Positions 46,235-55,379 of a stretch of 64,000 nucleotides of DNA are shown piece by piece. The position numbers were made by a program, and so were the translations under genes. The notes beneath the pieces were generated by a model. The model was not told where the DNA came from. It saw only the letters and a program-made list of their open reading frames with translations, and ran no database searches. Origin of the DNA: Lachancea mirantina (taxonomy: Eukaryota; Ascomycota; Saccharomycetes; Saccharomycetales; Saccharomycetaceae); NCBI GenBank assembly GCA_900074745.1, contig LT598469.1, forward strand, positions 1 through 64,000, written 5' to 3'. Each line of letters opens with the position of its first letter. Position 1 is the stretch's first letter.

Positions 46235-47944
46235 TTAACGTCTGGGGACTTTGAGCAAGTTGGCAATTTTCTGGGTTGCGGCAACCAAGTCCTCGTCGCA
46301 ATAACGTTTGCCAGTCAATTGCAGAGCAACGGGCCCATTAATGTAATTTTCTGCGTCATATTTCAAATTACCTGCTTTGTCAAACCAAACCATCCTCTCG
46401 TAGGTGTTGGATTTCAGTTCAGGCACCGAAGTGTCGATTTTAACATCGTGGATAACTCCGGTAGGGAATACAGTATTTGGATAATCTACCAAGTTCCAAA
46501 ACGAGGTGTACCCCCAGTATAGAGACTCACCTGGCAATTCAGAGGGACCAGGATACGTAGGAGACAAAATAAAATCAATGTCTTGGAATTGGTTTTCCAA
46601 GAGCTCGACTTTGATGACGTCTCTCTTGGCATTAAGCATTCTGTTTTCATAGATAGACAATTCCTTACCGCCTCCAAACTCTAAATAATGCTTGGTCAAT
46701 GGTAGAATTGGCTCCCCGCTTGGCCCAAACATAGACTCTTGAACGTAATTTCCGTCACAGGTGTATAGCGAAAGGTTCGCATTATAGGTATCGAGCATTT
46801 CATCTTCAGTGTACCATCTTTCACTCAAGTCCACGACTTCGAAAGATGGATCGGCCTTCAACTTCTCGACCACAGTCTTCATACCACGGGTGACAGCGGG
46901 CAGCGGCGTCACGAGGTTGTCGGAGTACAACACACCAATTTTGATCTTTGCAGGTAAGGAAGGCTCTCTCCATTTCAATGGGACACATAGCGGATCATAT
47001 TCCCAAGGTTTGCCTTCGTTAATGTAAACATCCATGTACATGTTCAATTCCTCGATTGATCTAGCCAAGGGACCTTGAACAGCAACAATTGACTCTTGTC
47101 CTTTCCCACTGGAAAGACCGTTCAGCAACGAGAGGCGTCTTGTTGTGGGACGAATACCGTAGAGGTTTGCAAATGCTGCAGGAGCGCGGACGCTTCCACC
47201 GATGTCACTTCCGTGGCCGATCGCTGAACCATGCATCGCAACAATAGCGGATTCTCCCCCAGAAGAGCCTCCTGGCGACAATCTGGTCGATACTGGGTTT
47301 CTGGTGCGGCCGTTAATATTGTTCCAGGTATCGAGATGCATAATACCCTGAGGTTGAGCAGTCCTGGCATGGAAAACGGCACCTAGTCTTCTCAGAATAC
47401 CAATAGAGACGGCGTCTTTCTCAGCAATGTTCTCAAGGTACGCCACATAAGAAGCATTTGTCGATTTACCCTTGTAATTCATCTGCTCTTTCAAAGATAC
47501 AGGAACACCGTGTAGCGGTCCGACAAGTTTAGAATGATTTTTCAGATATGCGTCTAGTTCGCGAGCTCTGGCGAGGGCCTCTGGAATAAGAAACTGCATG
47601 ACACAGTTGGTGGTAAGCTGGGCGACAATTGAAGCCTTGATATAAGCTTCAATAACTTGAACGGCAGTCAACTCACCTTTCAATTGCTTAGAGGTCAAAT
47701 CGGGAATCGAATAGTCATTTACAATTTTTTGTTCTTCTTCGGATAACAACGACAGATATTTTCTAGCATCAATGGGCTCAGAATCAAGTTCTTCTTCGTC
47801 CGGAATTTGAGTCAGACACTTCTTGTAAAAGGCCTCATCGAACATTTTCATCTGATCAATGACATCTTGGTTGTATTTCTCTATCAAAGGTGTATACTTG
47901 GCGAATTTTGTAGCGTCTTGAGGCTCAAAAGTCTCTTTGGTCAT
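46235..47944 (-). CDS. amidase signature enzyme, fungal acetamidase type (AMD2-like)
   Basis: 569 residues from the ATG at 47944; a further 15 codons are open only to a TTG. Amidase-signature enzymes cleave carboxamides to acid and ammonia. The catalytic triad is visible: Lys152 (PVSLKEQ), cis-Ser227 (SPGGSSGGES) and nucleophile Ser251 (GSDIGGSVRAP). The long N-terminal helical part (residues 1-110) is typical of the fungal acetamidase/Amd2 subgroup, about 549 aa in S. cerevisiae (YDR242W). The exact substrate cannot be told. It is divergent from a HOL1-type transporter over a promoter with several GATA sites, which suggests nitrogen-source control and a joint role in uptake and use of an organic nitrogen compound (inference). 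Confidence 0.9.
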   Translation of the reverse strand: MTKETFEPQDATKFAKYTPLIEKYNQDVIDQMKMFDEAFYKKCLTQIPDEEELDSEPIDARKYLSLLSEEEQKIVNDYSIPDLTSKQLKGELTAVQVIEAYIKASIVAQLTTNCVMQFLIPEALARARELDAYLKNHSKLVGPLHGVPVSLKEQMNYKGKSTNASYVAYLENIAEKDAVSIGILRRLGAVFHARTAQPQGIMHLDTWNNINGRTRNPVSTRLSPGGSSGGESAIVAMHGSAIGHGSDIGGSVRAPAAFANLYGIRPTTRRLSLLNGLSSGKGQESIVAVQGPLARSIEELNMYMDVYINEGKPWEYDPLCVPLKWREPSLPAKIKIGVLYSDNLVTPLPAVTRGMKTVVEKLKADPSFEVVDLSERWYTEDEMLDTYNANLSLYTCDGNYVQESMFGPSGEPILPLTKHYLEFGGGKELSIYENRMLNAKRDVIKVELLENQFQDIDFILSPTYPGPSELPGESLYWGYTSFWNLVDYPNTVFPTGVIHDVKIDTSVPELKSNTYERMVWFDKAGNLKYDAENYINGPVALQLTGKRYCDEDLVAATQKIANLLKVPRR

Positions 47945-49013
47945 AGTAAAATGTGGTGAGATGAACGCGGAGAGGAAAACCGGTGTCAAAGATTGTCTCT
48001 TATTCTACAGGAACAGATATATAAAGTTTCTGCAATGTCCCTCGCTTATCCTTCTTATATATCGAGCTCGATATCAGCCGCTGCCTGGCTGCATTTATCT
48101 TTTTCATATTCTGATAAGGATATTGTTAAGCGACAATTTGGAAAAGATTCCTGAAGCCTTAGCAAGGCCTACCCGTGAGTGCAATCGAGGGTCAAAAAAA
48201 ACGAGTACGACGGAAGAAGTAGTCTTAGTCCTCATTGGCTTAAAGGTATTTCACGTAATGGCCGGTTACATTGCAACTGCCATTATGCTCCTTCGAACTC
48301 GGCTATGCGTGGGGAGCCCAATGAACTTCTCAACTTTCGAAGATGAAGTTGGTCTGTTATAGGCTCCGTGCACGGCATACCGCGAGAGATCCTCACGACA
48401 GGAACTGTACTCAATGCTTCACAATCTCCTTACGTCATTGCGCATAAGACCATTATGGTACTTTCACCACGGATTTCACATGACCATTACCCAGTAATCT
48501 TGCTAACATCTGCTAGCATCTGCTAAGCACTTCTATTTCGGTTTTGAACTCGGCTATCATCTAGCCTCCTCTTATCCCGAAATTCCGACCTAAACGCGCT
48601 AATTGCTTTTTTTCTCACTGGATAGAAATTAATCGCGACGATAAGAAATTAATCGCGCCCAGGAGAAAATTATCGCGATGCGTTATCAGTGATAGAGATA
48701 AAGATAGATAAACCGCCAACGGGTCAATTTAAGGTGCTTGTGACGATGATGGTGACGATGACTGTGACAATGGCTGAGGTTCACTAAGACTTTAAATGGC
48801 TGCATTATTCAATTATCTACAATCAACACTTGCGATTACCCCTTATCATTGCGTTAATCGCCAAGAAATCAGATTCCAAGCGCCTGGCCAAAGGCTCTGG
48901 CTCGAGATCGACCTGATAAACAATTGCAGCGATAGACGTATAAGAAAAGCGTAAACGATGTGTTACAAGGCTATAGGTCTCAATCCAGACCAGCAGCCTA
49001 GACTTCCCATATT
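47945..49013. promoter_or_regulatory. divergent promoter with GATA-factor sites and a 20-bp repeat
   Basis: About 1.07 kb. GATAAG or its complement occurs at 48046, 48113, 48571, 48639 and 48842, and a run of GATA cores (GATAGAGATAAAGATAGATA) lies at about 48691-48710. These are sites for nitrogen-responsive GATA factors (Gln3, Gat1, Dal80 in S. cerevisiae). Three copies of a GAAATTAATCGCG-type repeat lie at 48624-48677. The last 57 bases carry a uORF of the transporter. Antisense or same-strand open frames here (for example 47937-48362) begin with non-ATG codons and look spurious. Confidence 0.65.
48624..48677 (+). repeat. three direct repeats, 20-21 bp period, in the amidase/transporter promoter
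   Basis: GAAATTAATCGCG at 48624-48636 and 48644-48656 is exact; a third, GAAAATTATCGCG, at 48665-48677 differs slightly. The second copy overlaps a GATAAG site. Spacing is about two helical turns, so factors on the three copies would lie on the same face of DNA. Confidence 0.8.
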
Positions 49014-49017
49014 ATGA
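48958..49017 (+). promoter_or_regulatory. upstream ORF of 19 codons overlapping the transporter start (ATGA)
   Basis: ATG at 48958 (A at -3) opens MCYKAIGLNPDQQPRLPIL and stops at TGA 49015-49017, which overlaps the main ATG at 49014-49016. S. cerevisiae HOL1 is known to be controlled by a short uORF in response to polyamines; the peptide here is unlike that one. Confidence 0.6.
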
Positions 49018-50762
49018 TAGCAGAGCTGAATTACGAAGCGATTCCAGGAAATTCGCACCTCGTTGATATCGGCGAGAAAACGGCAACGGGGGAAGTGAAA
49101 AACGAAATTGTGCTCATACCAACGCCGTCAGACGATGTCAACGACCCACTTAATTGGACGCCACTCCGCAAGTGGACCGCAGTCGCTTGCGTGTTAGTGT
49201 ACACGTTGGGAGTCGGAGTGCCTTCTGCAGCAATCTATTCGGTTTTGGCCAGCATCGAAGAAAACAGAAATATCTCATTAGGTGACCTGAATAACGGGAC
49301 GGGGTACATGTTTCTGTTTTTCGGACTGGGCTGCCTTGTATTCCAACCCCTGGCACTGCAATTTGGCAAAAGACCAGTGTACCTATTTTCGATGTTGGCT
49401 ACGGCAATGATCTGTGTATGGCCTCCCTACACCAAATCCAATGGCGAATGGATCGCGTCCAAGATTCTACAAGGATTTTTCGGGTCTACGATCGAATCCC
49501 TGCCAGAAATTTCCATGAGTGACTTGTTTTTCGAGCACGAAAGATCGCTTGCCCTATCTTTGTATGGTTTGACACTTCTATCCGCATCGTATCTTGCTCC
49601 GTTCGTCGCAGGCTTTATTTCGCAAGGACAAGGCTGGGAATGGGTGATGTGGTGGTGCGCCATCTTTGGTGCTGTGTGCTTCGTCTTCCTGTTCTTCTTC
49701 ATGGAAGAAACCAATTACGACCGTAAACTGAAGATCGATTCTACAACAAACAAACCAATAACACTCACTTCTCGTCAAGGTACTCTAGCGGCCGTTTTCT
49801 CTAACATTGATGATATAGTCGGTGAAGACTCCGGTTCCGACGGCGCCCAGGAGAAACAGAATTACCAAGTCGAAGAGTCCAGAGATCCAATCAAGGCGAT
49901 CACGTCTGCTGAAAACAGTAATGTCCATAATCAAGTCAGCAGAGTGGAAATTGTTGAATCTCACAACTATGTCGGGGCCCAGAAAACTCCAAAAACTTTC
50001 TGGCAGAAGCTTTCCCTGACGAACGGCAAAAAGGATAAGTTCTTGCTACATCATTACGCGATAGCTCCATTTTTCATGGCTCGGTTTCCCGTGGTGTTGT
50101 GGGCCGGATTTCTTTACGGTTCGTCGCTCGTGTGGTTTAACGTTTTGAACGCAACTGCTGCTCTCATTTTGGGAGGCAAGCCTTACAATTTTTCAGCGAG
50201 CATTGTGGGTGTGTCGTATCTTTCTCCTACCATTTTCACCTGGATTCTGTTTTTCGTAACTGGTGTTAGCTCTGACTGGCTCAAAGTGCGTATCGCCAAA
50301 CGTAGAGGAAATGGGTTGAGTTTGCCAGAGGACAGACTATGGATTCTCTCGATTTATTGTGTTCTCGGCCTTGCAGCCTGCATTTTGTGGGGTGTAGGCG
50401 CGTACTACGAAGTCCACTGGTTCGGTTTGATTTTTGGCTTGGGACTTCTTGGAGGTTGCGGAATCTTCGGAATTGCGTCGTCCACTACATACGTGGTGGA
50501 TTCTTACAAGGAACTCGACACCGAGGCGATGGTCGTCGTCATTGTGATCCGAAACTGCATGTCATTTGCGGTAAGTTACGGTATAACGGACTGGGTGGTA
50601 GATCTGGGTTACAAGAAATGTTTTATCAGCGTGGGATTTATATGTTTTGCCTGCAATCTCACCTTCTTACTCATGGTTTACACGGGACCCTGGTGGAGAA
50701 ACAGACAAAAACACATGTACTGGTCGATGGTCGAGAAATATCGTAAACTCGGAATGCATTGA
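49014..50762 (+). CDS. MFS transporter of the HOL1 / DHA1 family
   Basis: 582 residues (586 for S. cerevisiae Hol1). About twelve hydrophobic segments are split by a polar central loop at about 240-340. The N-terminal phrase VLIPTPSDDVNDPLNWTPLR is the hallmark of the fungal DHA1/HOL1-like group, where Hol1 has a very similar NDPLNW block. LFFGLGCLVFQPLALQFGKR and LSDLFFEHERS-like SMSDLFFEHERSLALSLYG also fit. S. cerevisiae Hol1 is a plasma-membrane transporter for polyamines and other cations; substrate here is inferred only. The start ATG overlaps the stop of a uORF. Divergent from the amidase. Confidence 0.82.
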   Translation: MIAELNYEAIPGNSHLVDIGEKTATGEVKNEIVLIPTPSDDVNDPLNWTPLRKWTAVACVLVYTLGVGVPSAAIYSVLASIEENRNISLGDLNNGTGYMFLFFGLGCLVFQPLALQFGKRPVYLFSMLATAMICVWPPYTKSNGEWIASKILQGFFGSTIESLPEISMSDLFFEHERSLALSLYGLTLLSASYLAPFVAGFISQGQGWEWVMWWCAIFGAVCFVFLFFFMEETNYDRKLKIDSTTNKPITLTSRQGTLAAVFSNIDDIVGEDSGSDGAQEKQNYQVEESRDPIKAITSAENSNVHNQVSRVEIVESHNYVGAQKTPKTFWQKLSLTNGKKDKFLLHHYAIAPFFMARFPVVLWAGFLYGSSLVWFNVLNATAALILGGKPYNFSASIVGVSYLSPTIFTWILFFVTGVSSDWLKVRIAKRRGNGLSLPEDRLWILSIYCVLGLAACILWGVGAYYEVHWFGLIFGLGLLGGCGIFGIASSTTYVVDSYKELDTEAMVVVIVIRNCMSFAVSYGITDWVVDLGYKKCFISVGFICFACNLTFLLMVYTGPWWRNRQKHMYWSMVEKYRKLGMH

Positions 50763-51193
50763 ATTCTGGTTAGTATCTCTTTCTATCCATAGCTGGTATG
50801 CTAATTGTTGGACTTCTGTATTCATATTAAGTTAAAGTTTTTCATACGTTAAGTGTCGTAATTCGTCCGGAAAAAGGGCACATGCATTGCCCAAAGCCTA
50901 AATACTGAAATAAAACAGCAAGTGCCCATTTGAAGAAGTCTTTCGACTTCTTTCACTTGTGCCAGTTTTAGTTTTTTCTGGTTAGCTTGGGTTTTCTGTC
51001 CCCAGATGGGTTCATCGGTCATCGTACACAACGACACCGCGTTGTCCAACGGTAACAAAGTTCGCCACCAGGGTAAAATTTCTCCTTGTATCACCAGCTA
51101 GTAGAAAGAGCGAAGAGCCAAAACAGCGCGATAACAGAGCCATAGGTGGTAGGGCTGGCTCACCAGAAAAGGGCGGTTGGGCGTTTAGACTAA
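50763..51193. other. intergenic, CDC34 promoter
   Basis: About 430 bp. A short open frame on the minus strand (50849-51094) has no features. No specific site was recognised. Confidence 0.35.
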
Positions 51194-52030
51194 ATGAGTA
51201 ACCGAAAGAACACAGCGGCCAGTTTATTACTGAGACAATACCGGGAGCTTACAGACCCGAAAAAGGCGATTCCGTCATTCCACATCGAGTTGGACGATGA
51301 TTCTAACATTTTTCTGTGGAACATCGGTGTAATGGTACTGAACGAGGACTCTATGTATCACGGGGGATATTTTAAAGCGCAGATGCGATTTCCAGAAGAT
51401 TTCCCGTTTTCTCCGCCGACTTTCCGTTTCACGCCGGCGATTTATCATCCAAATGTGTACCGTGACGGACGACTTTGCATCTCGATATTGCATACAAGCG
51501 GGGATCCGACGTCTGACGAGCCCGACTCGGAGACATGGTCACCGGTGCAGACTGTTGAGAGCGTTTTGATTTCGATAGTCTCATTGCTGGAAGACCCGAA
51601 TATTTCGAGTCCTGCAAACGTGGACGCGGCTGTCGATTACCGAAAAAACCCGGAACAGTACAAGCAGCGCGTCAAGTTGGAAGTGGAACGGTCTAAGCAG
51701 GACATCCCCGAGGGGTTCGTGATGCCCACGTCACAAACCGCATACGTGTCGCAACGACACGCAGAACCAGAAGAGTCACGCGATCTCGGAGACAATTTCT
51801 GGTATGACAGTGATATCGATGAGGACGACGAGGACGACGCGGGCAACATCTACAGTTACGAAGACGAGGACGACGATCAGGACATCCAGTTCGAGGACGA
51901 CGAGAACGACATAGACGAGGATGATGATGTAAGCGTGGATAACGATAGCGTCATGGATCGGAAACAACCATGCAAGGCCGAAGACGAAAGTGACGACCTA
52001 GAGGAAGACGTCAAACTTGGGAATAAGTGA
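51194..52030 (+). CDS. CDC34: CDC34, E2 ubiquitin-conjugating enzyme of SCF
   Basis: 278 residues (295 in S. cerevisiae). Cdc34 passes ubiquitin to SCF substrates such as Sic1 at G1/S. The UBC fold covers residues 1-170 and the catalytic Cys is 95 (RDGRLCISILH), the same number as in S. cerevisiae. The HPN motif is present (YHPNVYRDG). The Cdc34-specific acidic loop insertion SGDPTSDEPDSETW follows the active site. The C-terminal ~90 residues are very acidic and hold the conserved NFWYDSDIDEDDED and DNDSVMDRKQP-KAEDESDD blocks that bind SCF. Nearly identical to the known protein in the catalytic domain. Confidence 0.98.
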   Translation: MSNRKNTAASLLLRQYRELTDPKKAIPSFHIELDDDSNIFLWNIGVMVLNEDSMYHGGYFKAQMRFPEDFPFSPPTFRFTPAIYHPNVYRDGRLCISILHTSGDPTSDEPDSETWSPVQTVESVLISIVSLLEDPNISSPANVDAAVDYRKNPEQYKQRVKLEVERSKQDIPEGFVMPTSQTAYVSQRHAEPEESRDLGDNFWYDSDIDEDDEDDAGNIYSYEDEDDDQDIQFEDDENDIDEDDDVSVDNDSVMDRKQPCKAEDESDDLEEDVKLGNK

Positions 52031-52500
52031 ATGAAGCTGGGTTACTATTTTGGGCAAGGGAAAGGAAAGAAAGAGGCAAGCAGTCAAGGGAAAAACAAAG
52101 ATTTGTCAGAGTGCACGCTTCCGGAGACTGTGCAGGGAAGTGCGCAGAAACTTTGGCTTGCTTGCTGCCCTGCGTGCCGATTTGGCCCTGGACTTGTGCT
52201 TCCGGCTACGGTTTTCCTGTGGTTATGCCTAAGGTCCAGGAAAACTGTCATACATAGCTTTAATGATAAAAGTCCGACAACCAAAGAAAGAAGCAACGTC
52301 ATATGACACACTAGTGGCCCACTGGTGACCCAAATTGCATAAATGTTGGTTTTTTGGTCTGTGTTCGACTCAACTGTCTTAATTGTTTAAATTTCAACAT
52401 AGTGAAAAAAGTAGTGGAAAACGAACCGGACCGTCTTCAAGTTCAAGTAGAACAGGCTTTAAAATAGGCCTTAAAAAGTCTTCCAACTAGTGCCCGTCAC
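52031..52500. other. intergenic between CDC34 and SLM4
   Basis: About 470 bp. An ATG directly follows the CDC34 stop (52031) and opens 91 codons, but composition and context do not support a gene. No other signal. Confidence 0.4.
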
Positions 52501-52965
52501 ATGCTACACGGTCGTCATATCAAAAGTCTTCTCACAGAGACTTTAAACCCTGTTCAGACGCAACATTCGATTCAGGAAGCCCTTCACTCTTCGCTGCTGA
52601 TATCATCCGATAATGGAGCGATAATCTCGTATGCGAACACTGAACCTTCGTCTGTGGGATACAATAGCTCTATAAACAATCTGAAGATGATGGCTTTACT
52701 AATCAAGGACAAGTGGAGCGAAGATGAGCGAGATGTGAGCGAGCAAACTACCGAATGCTGCTATACGTACGATCTCGAAAGGGAAACCACCAGAATTTAC
52801 ACATACGAGCTTGAAGACCTGCATTCGTGTGTAGCACAACTGCCGCGTAGCAATTTGCTGCTGTTGTTCATTGCAAACCCCAACTATCCATATGGACTCA
52901 TGGTACTGAAAATGAAGTACGCAATCGGTGCTTTCAAGGACATGTTTGGATACAAGCTAGACTAA
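52501..52965 (+). CDS. SLM4: SLM4/EGO3, roadblock-type subunit of the vacuolar EGO complex
   Basis: 154 residues (162 in S. cerevisiae). Ego3 is part of the EGO/Ragulator complex that anchors Gtr1-Gtr2 and TORC1 at the vacuolar membrane. The roadblock/LC7-like fold is shown by its conserved strands: GAIISYANTE, then NNLKMMALLIKDKWSEDERD near residue 60, YTYELEDLHSCVAQLPRSNL near 100, and LLLFIANPNYPYGLMVLKM. The C-terminus ends MFGYKLD. These blocks match Slm4 very closely. It lies between CDC34 and DBF4, whose S. cerevisiae homologues are on chromosome IV, whereas SLM4 (YBR077C) is on chromosome II. Confidence 0.95.
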   Translation: MLHGRHIKSLLTETLNPVQTQHSIQEALHSSLLISSDNGAIISYANTEPSSVGYNSSINNLKMMALLIKDKWSEDERDVSEQTTECCYTYDLERETTRIYTYELEDLHSCVAQLPRSNLLLLFIANPNYPYGLMVLKMKYAIGAFKDMFGYKLD

Positions 52966-53367
52966 AAAAGGCCAAGAAGAGTGCAACGCGATGTGGAGGC
53001 GACGCAGAAGCGGCGCCAGAGAAAACTACGGAAGAGAGCTAGTAACTCGAAATCTCTCTTATTAAACGATTTTCCACATTTCACGAAGACAAGGTCCGAA
53101 AAGACCAAGAGAACTTGCAAACTACATGCTTCGTCTCAATAACCTGTAATATACTCGAAAAGAGCTGCCAACCTTCAACCGGAAGACCTAACTGTAAGAT
53201 CTGGTAATCACCTCTATAACATTAGAAACATCATGAGGTACGACAACACAATATGTATACTTCTATACGAACGCGTCTTCTCATCACGCGAAATCAAAAT
53301 TTATCGCGTCTTTCTTTAACATATAGCCCGCTCCGAGGAACCATTGGTGTGGTGCAGTTAGGCTACA
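52966..53367. other. intergenic, DBF4 promoter
   Basis: About 400 bp with MCB/SCB-like sites near 53271-53293 (listed separately). An ATG at 53253 opens an overlapping 111-codon frame that is probably upstream of the transcript start. Confidence 0.5.
53271..53293 (+). promoter_or_regulatory. MCB (ACGCGT) and SCB-like (CACGCGAAA) sites upstream of DBF4
   Basis: ACGCGT at 53271-53276 is a perfect MluI cell-cycle box (MBF site); CACGCGAAA at 53285-53293 resembles SCB. Both lie 75-97 bp before the DBF4 start. DBF4 is a G1/S-regulated gene, so the match is meaningful. Confidence 0.65.
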
Positions 53368-55107
53368 ATGCCAATCATTTCGCCTGTGAAGGGCACTTTC
53401 AAGACAGGACGTGCACCATTGAAGGAGACGGACACGAATGCAAAGAGAAATGTCGAAGCGGTGAAGCGAAAGACGGTCGAGAGGCTCGAGCAACAACAAT
53501 TGAAAAGGGCGAAAACAGTGGAGACTGGCCAAATATCGCGAAGAAATATCGAAGGTGCGGTGCAAACGAACAAGCAAAACGACTTTAAGAAGGCTGTAGC
53601 CGAACAAAGCAAAGTTACGCCGCGCGATTTGGCAGAATGGCAAGCAAATTGGAGGAAAATCTTGCGCAAGGATACGAAGATATATTTCGACAATACGGAA
53701 GTAACAGAGCCAAAACACAAGTTCGAACGTAGACGGGATATTCTGCGACAAGGCTTTTCGTCTTTAGGCGCGACAATCACATCCTTTTTCGATACCAGCG
53801 TCACGGTCGTGATCACCAGACGCACGATCAAAGATCATGAGTCGTTGCCCGACACGGACGTTCTGGTGCGCGCACACAGGAGATATATGAAGATATGGAA
53901 TTATGACAAGGCTCTGAGGTTTTTGAAGAATCTGGACGTCGATTTGGAAGCGCTAGAGACTTCGGCGCAACAGGCGCATCCGACACTGTCGAACCTGTTG
54001 CAGAACGAAAAGCTGTATGGGCCCTCAGACAGAGACCCGCGTGCCAGACGCGATGATGTACATTATTTCAAATATCCACACGTTTACTTGTACGACCTGT
54101 GGCAAGTGTGGGCGCCACTCATCACAGCAGAATGGAGACCGCACGAGCTTTCGTGTTCGGACAAACTTCCGTATCCAGATTTGAAGCCGGGAACTTTCGG
54201 GAGGTGCCCATTTGTGGGCGATGGCCATTGCAATGAGGCAAGTTCCAAGCGAATCATCAAACGGTATCGGAGAGATAAGTACAACGAGGAATACGCTTTG
54301 CATTTGCGTCTCATCTACCAAGAGAGCGCACAACCACGTCAGGTGTCCACAGTGAAGGAATCAGAAATCCTGTTGCTCCCACACAACCATCCAAACTCCA
54401 AGAAATGCTACCACCACATTTTGGGCCAATTGAATTTGGAAGAAGGTAAAGCTGACGAATCCATTGAACCCCTTGGTCAGAAACAGGAGGCTTCCCCATC
54501 TAATAGTTTTGCATCCACGTCATTGAAGCCACCTTTTAAAACCGCCTGGAAGACGCCTGCGCTCGCAAACATCAATATCGCACCCACACTTATGAGACAA
54601 GAAACAGAGGAACTCGCAGACGATTTGTGTCGAAAAAAATCGCGCATTCCACAGGAAATCAAAGCCAGCGGTGTGACTCAATCGAATGAGGGGTCCGCAT
54701 CCGTCGGAAACGGCCTGGGACCTACGAAGGCATCTGTAACGAACAAAAGCATGAAAAGTTTAAACCGCTTGGTGGTCGACAAGAAACTACAGCCATCCAA
54801 ACCCACAGCGACCACAACCAGAGAAAGCGTACCCATGACTGTTTCTCCCGCGGTACTTAACGCAGACGAAACCAACGACGCACCAAAAGACGAAAAATCG
54901 AAGGAAAAAAAAACTGTCGTCAAGCGACAGGATGCTCGCATGGGCTCCGGTTATTGTGAAAACTGTCGCGTCAAGTATGAGAGTTTGTCGCAGCATGTGA
55001 AGTCAGAAAAACATCTACATTTCGCGCAAGATGATGTGAATTTCGAGGCCATCGACTCTTTGATAGAAAAGCTAGCCGCTGCAAGAGCTTTCACAGGCGT
55101 ATTCTGA
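53368..55107 (+). CDS. DBF4: DBF4, regulatory subunit of the Cdc7 (DDK) replication kinase
   Basis: 579 residues (704 in S. cerevisiae). Dbf4 activates Cdc7 and directs it to Mcm2-7 at origins. N-terminal motif: KGTFKTGRAPLKETDTNAKR, then a BRCT-like motif N at about 85-190 (IYFDNTEVTEPK..DILRQGFSSLGATITSFF). Motif M is seen in DDVHYFKYPHVYLYDLWQVW and GTFGRCPFVGD. The C-terminal zinc finger motif C is GYCENCRVKYESLSQHVKSE with the second His in KHLHF. QETEELADDLC and NGLGPTKASV are also conserved. The linker between M and C is shorter than in S. cerevisiae. Confidence 0.96.
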   Translation: MPIISPVKGTFKTGRAPLKETDTNAKRNVEAVKRKTVERLEQQQLKRAKTVETGQISRRNIEGAVQTNKQNDFKKAVAEQSKVTPRDLAEWQANWRKILRKDTKIYFDNTEVTEPKHKFERRRDILRQGFSSLGATITSFFDTSVTVVITRRTIKDHESLPDTDVLVRAHRRYMKIWNYDKALRFLKNLDVDLEALETSAQQAHPTLSNLLQNEKLYGPSDRDPRARRDDVHYFKYPHVYLYDLWQVWAPLITAEWRPHELSCSDKLPYPDLKPGTFGRCPFVGDGHCNEASSKRIIKRYRRDKYNEEYALHLRLIYQESAQPRQVSTVKESEILLLPHNHPNSKKCYHHILGQLNLEEGKADESIEPLGQKQEASPSNSFASTSLKPPFKTAWKTPALANINIAPTLMRQETEELADDLCRKKSRIPQEIKASGVTQSNEGSASVGNGLGPTKASVTNKSMKSLNRLVVDKKLQPSKPTATTTRESVPMTVSPAVLNADETNDAPKDEKSKEKKTVVKRQDARMGSGYCENCRVKYESLSQHVKSEKHLHFAQDDVNFEAIDSLIEKLAAARAFTGVF

Positions 55108-55379
55108 AGTGTTAACTCCTGCTGATTATCAACCTGATTCCGGCGTGGTCTTATATCCCACAACAAACTTGTCATCTCGCTCTGTAATTGCATAAATAGC
55201 GTAAACTGCTTGAACTTTAAGCTTGTCACAACTGTTACTCTGTCAGATAGATCATCACCGATCTGCGCTTCTTGAGCTTATCAGCTAGATAAGCAAAAAA
55301 ACAAGATAAGAAGGAACCAGAATCAAAGAACTGATGGAAAGTCAAAGATGAAAATATAGATACGCTATCACAGATACAC

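Noticed and set aside
47937-48362. 141-codon plus-strand frame between the amidase and the HOL1-type transporter
   Set aside because: It opens with a non-ATG codon, overlaps the amidase start antisense, and has no family motif; the region reads as promoter.
52031-52306. 91-codon frame starting right after the CDC34 stop codon
   Set aside because: The overlapping start looks attractive, but composition is not protein-like, other frames are equally open, and no neighbour relation supports it.
53253-53588. Alternative 111-codon frame overlapping the DBF4 start
   Set aside because: It begins upstream of the MCB/SCB sites, so it is probably not transcribed, and the DBF4 frame holds all conserved motifs.
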